From positions 1-64,000 of the forward strand of contig NZ_JAMPJU010000002.1 of NCBI RefSeq assembly GCF_025840185.1: 64,000 nt of DNA. The letters run 5' to 3'. The position numbers were made by a program, and so were the translations under genes. The stretch is from Brenneria izbisi. Its GTDB lineage: Bacteria; Pseudomonadota; Gammaproteobacteria; Enterobacterales; Enterobacteriaceae. Under the pieces are notes generated by a model, which was given only the letters and a program-made list of their open reading frames with translations, was not told the DNA's origin and did not search any database. Below, piece after piece: positions 1-7,171 of the stretch (position 1 is its first letter; every line of letters starts with the position of its first letter).

Positions 1-58
1 CCTCGGCTTGCTTCAGGATGGACATGATCTGGCTGTCAGTGAAACGTGATTTTTTCAT
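1..58 (-). CDS. IS3-family transposase OrfA, N-terminal fragment
   Basis: Nineteen codons are visible before the window edge, beginning MKKSRFTDSQIMSILKQAE. This is the typical opening of the helix-turn-helix OrfA protein of IS3-family elements, which binds the element's ends and is normally fused to OrfB by programmed frameshifting. The start is supported by a purine-rich ribosome site about 6 bases upstream. Whether the element is complete and active cannot be judged from this window. Confidence 0.7.
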   Translation of the reverse strand, partial: MKKSRFTDSQIMSILKQAE

Positions 59-130
59 AGAGATCTCCCCGGTTCAGGTTACGAGAAAATTCTACTTATG
101 AACACACCGGTTTTTCGGGGGGATTACCGC
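1..130 (-). mobile_element. End of an IS3-family insertion sequence (partial)
   Basis: The window opens inside an insertion sequence. Reading leftwards on the minus strand, a ribosome site (ggggaga) is followed by the start of an OrfA transposase. The remaining bases up to about 130 would be the element's left end; the outer boundary is a guess because the other terminus lies outside the window and no target duplication can be compared. Confidence 0.55.
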
Positions 131-164
131 CCCTGACGAAAACCTCCGCCTCTGTCAATTAAAA

Positions 165-186
165 AATACAACATAAATGTTGTATT
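165..186. promoter_or_regulatory. Palindromic operator overlapping the hicB-like promoter
   Basis: A perfect inverted repeat with arms AATACAACAT and ATGTTGTATT is separated by two bases. Its right arm contains TTGTAT (180-185), which lies 16 bases before TATTCT (202-207), a plausible -35/-10 pair for the gene starting at 239. HicB proteins commonly bind palindromes at their own promoters, so autorepression is the natural inference. Confidence 0.6.
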
Positions 187-238
187 ACATAACTTTCATG
201 CTATTCTGTTATCGATTTCAATAAAAAGGAGGCGTTAT

Positions 239-694
239 ATGTTCACATACCCTGTATTCGTGAGTTTTAATGAAGACTCAGGACAGTATGAAATACTCTA
301 TAGAGATTTCAAAAACTTAACATCTGTTGCATTCACAGAAGAGGATATTGACCTGGAAGCGGCCAGTTGGTTGACGGGGATCATCGGAGAATATATTGAT
401 GCCCGGATCCCGATTCCAGAACCCTCAGCCTTGCAGCATAACGAAATAAGCATTCATCTTCCGGTGCTGGTCAATCTGAAAGCGGCTGTGCATAACGCAA
501 TGATACAGACCGGCACTCGAAAAGCAGATTTGGCGCGCAAACTTAATCAAAAGGGGCCACAGATAGACCGTCTGTTGGATGTAAACCATGCTTCCAAAAT
601 TGAGACGTTAGAGCAGGCTTTATATTTACTTGGCTATGAAGTTTCCGTTTCAATTGCACAAGTAAGCAAACGTAAATCCTTAAAAATAAACTAG
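239..694 (+). CDS. HicB-like antitoxin / DNA-binding protein, no adjacent HicA
   Basis: The first ~60 residues have the HicB partial RNase H-like fold pattern (YPVFVSFNEDSGQYEI... then an IPIPEPS-like stretch), and residues ~85-140 look like a helix-turn-helix (TRKADLARKLN...LEQALYLLGYEV), as in the HTH class of HicB antitoxins. In a normal hicAB pair a ~60-residue HicA mRNA interferase lies next to it; none is visible on either side. The start is set by the ribosome site aaggagg about 6 bases before the ATG. It may be an orphan regulator or the survivor of a broken toxin-antitoxin pair, with the IS end only ~110 bases upstream of the gene. Confidence 0.7.
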   Translation: MFTYPVFVSFNEDSGQYEILYRDFKNLTSVAFTEEDIDLEAASWLTGIIGEYIDARIPIPEPSALQHNEISIHLPVLVNLKAAVHNAMIQTGTRKADLARKLNQKGPQIDRLLDVNHASKIETLEQALYLLGYEVSVSIAQVSKRKSLKIN

Positions 695-1337
695 CATTCG
701 CGCTGGCCAAGTGAATTAACAGTTGTTTTCATGCATTCGCATATTATTCATCGCCTTAAATAATCACTCATGCGATTGATTTTATGGATAAAATACCGAG
801 TGCTAATAGTTAAAGCCTAGTGAAAAGAGATTATGCCCTTCGTCTTTCAGGTTACAGGCGAGTTGTTTTCCTGCATCTTGATATTCATGGGGTAGATATC
901 TGTGTGGTGTTTACAGGCTGTTTATTATTTTAAATCATTAGAAATGACGTCAACAGAATGAAATAAAACCGTATTCTTAACGCGTTTACGGTTTTATTTA
1001 TTTGTTAGACGTAACCTCTCCCGCCCCCTTTTCGCCATCACTCGTTAATATGTACTGGAGCATCGATCAGGCTACTGCTACTCTGTTAAACAGTAACGGT
1101 ATTTTTCACAAAAACAACACTGTGTTACTGCTTGAACCGGATAGGGAAAAAGACAGTTCACGATTTAGATCATGGATTCCCCGGTCGATAACTGACTACG
1201 CTACTTTTATTCTTGGCTACCTGATAGTAATCACCATCAGGTGCACTGACCACAGGCCAGATGACTGGCGCGGCATTCTGCTTTTTATTGAATTTAGCGG
1301 GGAAACGTTGCGATATCGATATCACCAAGCTCGTTTG
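695..1337. other. Intergenic stretch between hicB-like gene and yeeO
   Basis: No convincing separate gene. It holds a strong stem-loop at 961-999 and an open frame (1002-1337) that runs in phase into the MATE gene and may encode part of an N-terminal extension of that protein. Confidence 0.5.
961..999. terminator. Bidirectional stem-loop terminator
   Basis: Thirteen-base perfect arms (961-973 and 987-999, AAATAAAACCGTA and its complement) enclose a 13-base loop. The A/T-rich outer part of each arm supplies a U-rich tail in both directions. It separates the hicB-like unit from yeeO. Confidence 0.6.
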
Positions 1338-2747
1338 ATGAGCAAACTCAAAGATACAGACTGGTATAAGAAACGCTATTCAAATCGAGTGCTATTCTGG
1401 CGCGAAATATCACCGCTTGCTTTCCCTATCTTCATCGAAGGATTGTGCGTTGTCCTGATGGGTGTATTCAGTACTTTACTGGTCAGTTGGTTGGGTAAAG
1501 AGGCGATGGCTGCCGTTGGTCTGGCAGACAGTTTCAATATGCTTATAATCGCCTTTTTTACAGCGGTGGCGTTAGGTACTGCCGTCGTCGTGGCCTTCAG
1601 TCTGGGGCAACGCAACAGAAAACAGGCTCGCTCGGCATCACGCCAATCCATCTCTCTGCTTGTTCTGGTGTCATTTCTGCTGGTTGGGTTGGTTGAATTC
1701 GCGGGTGAATTGATCATTGATCTGATCGCGGGACAAGCTGACGAGCAGGTCAAGAGCCTCGCATTAACCTTCCTGCGCTGGACTGTCTGGGGCTATCCTG
1801 CATTAGCCATTGCACTAGTGGGATGCGGCGCCTTACGCGGCGCGGGCAATACCAAGCTGCCGATGGTCATCAATATCGGTATGAATATCCTTAATATTGT
1901 CATCAGCAGTATGCTGATTTACGGCGTTTTCTCCTGGGACGGTCTGGGATTCATCGGCGCAGGCATCGGCATTACCATTTCTCGCTATATTGGCGCGCTG
2001 TTTGTGATCCTGACATTGATGCACGGATTCAAGGGCGCGCTGAGAATACCGTTTAAGTCCTATTTCGCGCCTTTTACCGTCTCAATTCTGTATGAAGTCC
2101 TCAGTATCGGCATCCCGGCCAGTATTGAATCCGTGATGTTCAATGTCGGGAAGTTGATCACCCAGCGTTTCGTTGCAGGCATGGGTACCGAAGTGATCGC
2201 CGGTAACTTTATTGCTTTTTCGATTGCGACGCTGATAAATCTGCCAGGCAACTCGTTGGGTTCTGCGGCAACCATTATCGTCGGTACGCGATTAGGCAAA
2301 GGGCAGATCATGCAGTCTGTCCGTCAGTTGAACTATATCTTCTGGCTTTCCAATATCGGGCTTTGCATCCTTGCCGTGCTATCCATCCCCGGCGCGCGCT
2401 ATATGGCGTCGTTTTATACCGATGAACCAGAAGTCATTGAGGTCGTTCAGCATCTCATTTGGTTGAATGCGCTTTTTATGCCGATCTGGGCGGCATCCTG
2501 GGTACTGCCCGCCGGACTGAAAGGCGCAAAAGACGCCAACTATACCATGTGGATCGCTATGGCTGGCATGTGGGGATGCCGGGTCATCGCTGGGTATGTT
2601 CTTGGCGTTATGCTCGGTTTCGGGGTTATTGGCGTTTGGATGGGAATGTTTCTGGACTGGATTGTGCGCGGCTTTTTTTACTACCGGCGAATGACGAGCG
2701 GACGTTGGCTGTGGCGTTACCGTGCAGTGCAATCACGCCAGCCATAA
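1338..2747 (+). CDS. yeeO: MATE-family multidrug/metabolite exporter, YeeO type
   Basis: A cation-coupled inner-membrane exporter of the MATE family with about 12 hydrophobic segments. The body (RVLFWREISPLAFPIFIEG..., AMAAVGLADSFNMLI, CGALRGAGNTKLP, ASWVLPAGLKGA, WMGMFLDWIVRG) follows E. coli YeeO, a flavin/dipeptide exporter also implicated in drug efflux. The chosen ATG (MSKLKDTDWY) has no strong ribosome site. The frame stays open upstream to 1002 and E. coli YeeO also has an N-terminal extension, so the true start may be earlier (ATG at 1050 or TTG at 1308). It is a stand-alone gene facing ompX. Confidence 0.85.
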   Translation: MSKLKDTDWYKKRYSNRVLFWREISPLAFPIFIEGLCVVLMGVFSTLLVSWLGKEAMAAVGLADSFNMLIIAFFTAVALGTAVVVAFSLGQRNRKQARSASRQSISLLVLVSFLLVGLVEFAGELIIDLIAGQADEQVKSLALTFLRWTVWGYPALAIALVGCGALRGAGNTKLPMVINIGMNILNIVISSMLIYGVFSWDGLGFIGAGIGITISRYIGALFVILTLMHGFKGALRIPFKSYFAPFTVSILYEVLSIGIPASIESVMFNVGKLITQRFVAGMGTEVIAGNFIAFSIATLINLPGNSLGSAATIIVGTRLGKGQIMQSVRQLNYIFWLSNIGLCILAVLSIPGARYMASFYTDEPEVIEVVQHLIWLNALFMPIWAASWVLPAGLKGAKDANYTMWIAMAGMWGCRVIAGYVLGVMLGFGVIGVWMGMFLDWIVRGFFYYRRMTSGRWLWRYRAVQSRQP

Positions 2748-2786
2748 ACGCCGTGCGTGGTTCAAACTCAAGCAAAATAAACGCAT

Positions 2787-2815
2787 AAAAAATCCGCCCC
2801 ACAGAGACGGATTTT
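2787..2815. terminator. Terminator between yeeO and ompX
   Basis: Arms AAAATCCG and CGGATTTT with an 11-13 base loop, flanked by A-runs on the left and Ts on the right, serve the convergent yeeO and ompX transcripts. Confidence 0.65.
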
Positions 2816-2866
2816 ACAGACACAGCTAATAACCCAAATTGAGGATAAAAGCCATACGCGTTGGAA

Positions 2867-3382
2867 TTAGAAGCGGTAACCCACGCCAACAGCCCAGGTG
2901 CCAATATCCACACTGCGGATACGGCTTTGCTCATAACCTACATCCAGCGCGATGTCTTCCATCGGGTTAAACTGAAGACCGGCGCCGTAGGTGAAGCCAT
3001 AGTCATCGTTACTCTGATGGAAAGAACCATCAGTAGCGTTGCCAGTGTATTTACCGTGGCTGAAACCAACAACACCGTAGATGCTCGCCCAGTCATTCAG
3101 ACGATAAGCAGGACCGGCGCTAAAGCCCATGTAGCGGCCTTTGTTGTAAAGACCGTCACTGGTGTTGCTATCTTCCAGATAGGTGAAAGAGCCAATGACA
3201 CCCAGCGGGTTATTGTCTTGCTCGTAACGATATTTCAGGTTAAAGCCTTTGGCTTTATTTACGACGCCTTGAGCGTCACCCTGAGCATAACCGGCAGATA
3301 CCGTGCTCTGACCTGCCACTGCGGAACCTGCGCTCACTGCTAATACGCAAGCCAATGCTGAAAGACACGCGATTTTTTTCAT
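2867..3382 (-). CDS. ompX: Outer-membrane beta-barrel protein OmpX
   Basis: An eight-stranded outer-membrane barrel of the OmpX/Ail/Lom family, linked in relatives to adhesion, serum resistance and envelope-stress adaptation. The 171-residue protein has a Sec signal peptide (about 23 residues, ending AVA before GQSTVSAGYAQ), alternating hydrophobic barrel strands (FNLKYRYEQDNNPLGVIGSF, YMGFSAGPAYRLNDW) and a C-terminal aromatic residue (VGVGYRF) recognised by the BAM assembly machinery. Length matches E. coli OmpX (171). It is divergent from dps; the rhtA gene that lies between them in E. coli is absent here. Confidence 0.93.
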   Translation of the reverse strand: MKKIACLSALACVLAVSAGSAVAGQSTVSAGYAQGDAQGVVNKAKGFNLKYRYEQDNNPLGVIGSFTYLEDSNTSDGLYNKGRYMGFSAGPAYRLNDWASIYGVVGFSHGKYTGNATDGSFHQSNDDYGFTYGAGLQFNPMEDIALDVGYEQSRIRSVDIGTWAVGVGYRF

Positions 3383-3824
3383 ATATACGGCCTCAAATTC
3401 ATCTTACGAAAGAATACTTAATGCACTAAAACCAACACATTAAATATAACAAAAAATGATGCACTTGCTGCCTTTTTAATATTTTCCAACCACACCGCAG
3501 ATGTAACAAATATTTTCAAACATGCTCTATGACACTAATTATATTGATATTTTTATGTAGACAACCAGATAGCAAATTAATTCGCCGCTGATTGATAAAA
3601 CAGATAATTCTTAATTATTTGTTCAAATTACACGCTAGTTCATTTGGTTGAAGATACGCTTGCTATATATGTCGTAAATAAAAGTCAATAAAAGTAAGCA
3701 TAGCCAGCCCCTTCCTTTACAATTGATGAGTCTGGCTTTCGCTTTCCGTGAGAAAAACCGTTCTCATCTTACCGCTAAGAAATTAACCTTATTTTTCATA
3801 AAGGTAAACTTCATATATTCCTAT

Positions 3825-3832
3825 GCTATACT
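3825..3832 (+). promoter_or_regulatory. Extended -10 promoter, rightward
   Basis: TGCTATACT gives an extended -10 (TGnTATACT) with no good -35, predicting a start near 3839. The Fur-type site begins about 34 bases downstream of that point, where a bound repressor would block elongation or escape. Confidence 0.4.
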
Positions 3833-3872
3833 TTATAGAATATTCAGCGCTTCGGTTCTTATGTGCGAAAAT

Positions 3873-3891
3873 GGATAATGATTATCATTAG
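3873..3891. promoter_or_regulatory. Fur box upstream of dps
   Basis: The 19 bases GGATAATGATTATCATTAG match the classical Fur consensus (GATAATGATTATCATTATC) in nearly every position of the core. Fur-Fe(II) would be expected to bind here. The only gene downstream is dps, about 150 bases away. Confidence 0.75.
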
Positions 3892-4039
3892 TAAAAAAAC
3901 TGATAATAAAAACAAGAGTATATATCTGCTATACCTATCCATTCGATAGGAAATTCTTTTCAATATCTTCTTCTATTGCTGTTATAATTAACCAAGTTGA
4001 ACAGTTAGATGACGAAATTCAAATAAGAGGAATAATATT

Positions 4040-4543
4040 ATGCGTACCGCTAAACTGGTAAAACCCGCATCTTCAGAGCTTATCTACACCCGCAATGATT
4101 TGGATGATGGCGTGAAGACCTCTACTATCAAGCTGTTAAACCAACTGGTAGTAGACTTTATTGACCTGTCGCTGATTACCAAACAAGCACACTGGAACAT
4201 GCGCGGCGCCAATTTCATTGCGGTTCATGAAATGCTTGATGGCTTCCGTACTGCGATTACTGACCATCAGGACACCATGGCAGAACGCGTCGTTCAGCTT
4301 GGCGGCGTAGCGCTGGGTACGGTGCAGGCCGTCAATGAACAGTCTTCACTGAAAAGCTATCCAACCGATATCCACAGTGTACAGGATCATCTGAAAGCAC
4401 TGGCGGAGCGTTATGCCAGCGTCGCCAATGATGTTCGCAAAGCAATCGCCAAAGCAGAAGATGAAGATACTGCGGACATTCTGACCGTCGCATCGCGCGA
4501 TCTGGACAAATTTCTGTGGTTCATCGAATCCAACATTGAATAA
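4040..4543 (+). CDS. dps: DNA-binding ferritin-like protein Dps
   Basis: Dps forms a hollow 12-mer that oxidises and stores iron using hydrogen peroxide and coats DNA in starved or oxidatively stressed cells. The inter-subunit ferroxidase residues are all present at the E. coli positions: H51, H63, D67, D78 and E82 (QAHWNMRG...AVHEMLDGF...DHQDTMAER). Length (167) equals E. coli Dps, and the lysine-bearing N-terminus used for DNA contact is kept (K5, K8). The ATG follows the ribosome site agagga. The Fur-type palindrome upstream suggests iron control in addition to the usual OxyR/RpoS inputs, which is inference. Confidence 0.95.
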   Translation: MRTAKLVKPASSELIYTRNDLDDGVKTSTIKLLNQLVVDFIDLSLITKQAHWNMRGANFIAVHEMLDGFRTAITDHQDTMAERVVQLGGVALGTVQAVNEQSSLKSYPTDIHSVQDHLKALAERYASVANDVRKAIAKAEDEDTADILTVASRDLDKFLWFIESNIE

Positions 4544-4552
4544 TTGCCGCCA

Positions 4553-4579
4553 GGGGCTGTTCCGAGCAGCCCTCTTTTG
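4553..4579 (+). terminator. Rho-independent terminator after dps
   Basis: GGGCTG/CAGCCC stem (4554-4559 with 4567-4572) with a 7-base loop followed by a T-rich run (tctttt), 10 bases after the dps stop codon. Confidence 0.7.
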
Positions 4580-4894
4580 TTCTCTTCCCCACTCACTCCC
4601 CCACTTCTCTTGATTTGCCGCGTCTCAGTGCGCCGTCCTGATTTTGGTCAAAAACAAACCAAAAACCGGTACGAAATCCGCCATTCTATCTGTTTTATTG
4701 CTCAAAAAATTTGCTTTTGTCTGCAATAATGCAAGATAACTGAAATCAACGGTTGTTTCCCCTGTATGAATTAGTTAATCATAGCAATGTTCCACCCAAG
4801 GGTTTTGGATAAAAAAAAGTCCATCTCCCGGCAGGGTGACTAAATAAAAATGATATTTTCTATAAGACATTGATAATTATTCTAATGTTTTAAC

Positions 4895-4910
4895 TGGTTT
4901 TACTTTTGCA
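4895..4910 (+). promoter_or_regulatory. Sigma-54 promoter of glnHPQ
   Basis: TGGTTTTACTTTTGCA has the -24 GG and -12 GC at the spacing required by sigma-54 (TGG-N9-TTGCA). E. coli glnHPQ is driven by such a promoter activated by NtrC under nitrogen limitation. NtrC sites further upstream were not clearly seen. Confidence 0.65.
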
Positions 4911-4975
4911 CTCTGATTGATCGGGCCTGTAAAACAAAAGGGCTTCTCACAACTGGTACAAATAGGAAGGATTTG

Positions 4976-5719
4976 ATGAAATCACTACTTAAAACGTCTT
5001 TGGTTGCATTGACGTTAGCCATGAGCATTTCCAGCCACGCAGCGGAGAAACAACTGATTGTCGCCACCGACACCGCCTTCGTTCCATTCGAGTTCAAACA
5101 AGGCGACAAATACGTTGGTTTCGATATCGATCTTTGGGATGCTATCGCCAAACAACTCAATCTGACCTATACCCTGAAACCGATGGATTTTGGCGGTATT
5201 ATTCCTGCGTTGCAAACCCGCAATGTGGATGTAGCGCTGGCAGGCATCACCATTACCGAGGAGCGTAAAAAAGCAATCGATTTCTCCGAGGGGTATTACA
5301 ACAGCGGCTTGCTGGTTATGGTCAAAGCCGACAACAATGCGATTAAAGGCGAACAGGATCTGGCTGGAAAAGTCGTTGCGGTGAAAAGCGGCACCGGTTC
5401 GGTTGATTACGCGAAAGCCAATATTAAAACCAAAGATCTGCGTCAGTTCCCGAACATTGATAACGCTTACATGGAATTAGGCACCAACCGCGCGGATGCG
5501 GTGCTGCATGATACGCCGAACATTCTTTACTTCATAAAAACCGCCGGTAACGGCCAGTTCAAAGCTGTCGGCGACTCCATCAAGGCGCAGCAATACGGTA
5601 TTGCCTTCCCGAAAGGCAGCGATCTGCGCGAAAAAGTGAACGGCGCGCTGAAAACACTGCGTGAAAACGGCACTTATGCTGAGATCTACAAAAAGTGGTT
5701 TGGCGTAGAACCTAAGTAA
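4976..5719 (+). CDS. glnH: Glutamine-binding periplasmic protein
   Basis: Substrate-binding subunit of the high-affinity L-glutamine ABC importer. It has a Sec signal peptide ending SHA (mature [18 protein letters not shown]...) and the two-lobed family 3 solute-binding fold, with the amino-acid-binding signature [14 protein letters not shown] and [20 protein letters not shown]. The ATG at 4976 follows the ribosome site aggaagg. Length (247) matches E. coli GlnH (248). It is first in glnHPQ, 26 bases ahead of glnP, with a sigma-54 type promoter upstream. Confidence 0.95.
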   Translation: MKSLLKTSLVALTLAMSISSHAAEKQLIVATDTAFVPFEFKQGDKYVGFDIDLWDAIAKQLNLTYTLKPMDFGGIIPALQTRNVDVALAGITITEERKKAIDFSEGYYNSGLLVMVKADNNAIKGEQDLAGKVVAVKSGTGSVDYAKANIKTKDLRQFPNIDNAYMELGTNRADAVLHDTPNILYFIKTAGNGQFKAVGDSIKAQQYGIAFPKGSDLREKVNGALKTLRENGTYAEIYKKWFGVEPK

Positions 5720-5745
5720 TTGCCGATTTAATCTGGAGATATTCC

Positions 5746-6405
5746 ATGCAGTTTGACTGGAGCGTCATTTGGCCTTCCCTGCCCCTGTTGCTGGAAGGGG
5801 CGAAAATGACTTTACTGATCTCAGTACTGGGGCTGCTTGGCGGCCTGGTTATCGGTGTGCTTGCGGGCTTTGCCCGCGCTTACGGCGGTTGGTTTTCCAG
5901 CCGCCTCGCACTGGTCTTTATCGAAATCATTCGCGGTACGCCCATCGTTGTGCAGGTGATGTTTATTTACTTCGCCCTGCCGATGATTCTGACTTCAGTG
6001 CGCATCGATCCCTTTGCCGCCGCGGTGGTTACCATCATGATCAACTCTGGCGCCTATATCGCGGAAATTACCCGTGGTTCAGTGTTGTCTATCCATAATG
6101 GTTTCCGTGAAGCTGGGCTGGCGCTGGGCTTATCCCGCCGAGCCACGCTGCGCTACGTTATTGCGCCACTCGCGCTGCGCCGTATGTTGCCGCCGCTGGG
6201 CAACCAGTGGATTATCAGTATCAAGGATACTTCTCTGTTTATCGTGATTGGCGTGGCGGAACTGACCCGTTCCGGCCAGGAGATCATCGCCGGCAACTTC
6301 CGCGCTTTGGAAATATGGAGTGCGGTCGCCGTGATTTATCTGTTCATCACGCTGGCGCTCAGCTTCGTCCTGCGTCGTCTGGAAAGAAGACTTAAGATTA
6401 TATGA
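5746..6405 (+). CDS. glnP: Glutamine ABC transporter permease
   Basis: Inner-membrane subunit that forms a homodimeric channel for glutamine. It has about five hydrophobic segments and the EAA coupling loop ([21 protein letters not shown]) that docks onto the ATPase GlnQ. The His/Glu/Gln/Arg-family opening ([22 protein letters not shown]) and length of 219 are as in E. coli. It overlaps glnQ by four bases (ATGA), indicating translational coupling. Confidence 0.95.
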   Translation: MQFDWSVIWPSLPLLLEGAKMTLLISVLGLLGGLVIGVLAGFARAYGGWFSSRLALVFIEIIRGTPIVVQVMFIYFALPMILTSVRIDPFAAAVVTIMINSGAYIAEITRGSVLSIHNGFREAGLALGLSRRATLRYVIAPLALRRMLPPLGNQWIISIKDTSLFIVIGVAELTRSGQEIIAGNFRALEIWSAVAVIYLFITLALSFVLRRLERRLKII

Positions 6406-7124
6406 TTGAATTTAAAAACGTTTCTAAACACTTTGGTCAGACGAAAGTCTTACACGATATCGATCTGAAAATTAACCAGGGTGAAGTCGTCGTGATTATC
6501 GGGCCTTCCGGCTCCGGTAAGTCCACCTTGCTGCGCTGTATCAATAAACTGGAAGAAATTACCAGCGGCGAACTGATTGTCGATGGTTTGAAAGTTAACG
6601 ATCCGCGTGTTGATGAGCGTTTAATCCGTCAGGAAGCGGGCATGGTGTTCCAACAGTTCTATCTGTTCCCGCATCTGACCGCATTGGAAAACGTGGCTTT
6701 CGGCCCTATCCGGGTGCGCGACGCCAGTAAGGATGAAGCGGAAAAGCTGGCGAAAGAACTGCTGGCTAAAGTCGGTTTGTCCGAACGGGCGCACCACTAC
6801 CCTGCCGAGCTTTCGGGCGGACAACAGCAGCGCGTCGCGATCGCGCGGGCATTGGCGGTTAAACCTAAACTGATGCTGTTTGATGAGCCTACTTCCGCGC
6901 TCGATCCAGAATTGCGCCACGAAGTGCTGACGGTGATGAAAGATCTGGCTGAGGAAGGCATGACGATGGTTATCGTGACCCATGAAGTCGGCTTTGCCCA
7001 TAAAGTCGCTTCGCGCCTTATCTTCATTGATAAAGGCCGCATCGCAGAGGATGGCAATCCCGAAACGTTGATCACTAACCCGCCCAGCGAACGCTTGCGC
7101 GAGTTCCTGCAACACGTTTCCTGA
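6402..7124 (+). CDS. glnQ: Glutamine ABC transporter ATPase
   Basis: Cytoplasmic ATPase that powers GlnHP. Walker A is GPSGSGKST (residues 34-42), the Q-loop is in [11 protein letters not shown], the signature is LSGGQQQR near residue 136, Walker B is [13 protein letters not shown] and the switch histidine is in VTHEVGFA. The 240-residue length is standard. It ends the operon and is followed at once by a strong terminator. Confidence 0.95.
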   Translation: MIEFKNVSKHFGQTKVLHDIDLKINQGEVVVIIGPSGSGKSTLLRCINKLEEITSGELIVDGLKVNDPRVDERLIRQEAGMVFQQFYLFPHLTALENVAFGPIRVRDASKDEAEKLAKELLAKVGLSERAHHYPAELSGGQQQRVAIARALAVKPKLMLFDEPTSALDPELRHEVLTVMKDLAEEGMTMVIVTHEVGFAHKVASRLIFIDKGRIAEDGNPETLITNPPSERLREFLQHVS

Positions 7125-7136
7125 ACCAACATTATT

Positions 7137-7163
7137 AAGGGTGCGTTCGCACCCTTTGATTTT
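7137..7163. terminator. Terminator after glnQ
   Basis: AAGGGTGC-GTTC-GCACCCTT hairpin with the T-rich tail tgattttt on the plus strand. It lies between convergent glnQ and the M3 peptidase gene and can serve both. Confidence 0.8.
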
Positions 7164-7171
7164 TCCGCCGA

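Larger units (their letters stand above)
3383..4039. other. ompX-dps intergenic region, AT-rich, regulatory
   Basis: 657 bases without a recognisable gene. It carries the divergent promoters of ompX and dps, an extended -10 promoter (3825-3832), a Fur-type palindrome (3873-3891) and a second TATAAT at 3983-3988 closer to dps. The distance from the extended -10 promoter to the dps start (about 200 bases) leaves room for a long leader or a small RNA. Confidence 0.5.

Noticed and set aside
695-1000. Possible hicA toxin gene beside the hicB-like gene
   Set aside because: No frame of about 60 codons with the HicA pattern (catalytic His in a GSHR-like context) was found here or in 60-238.
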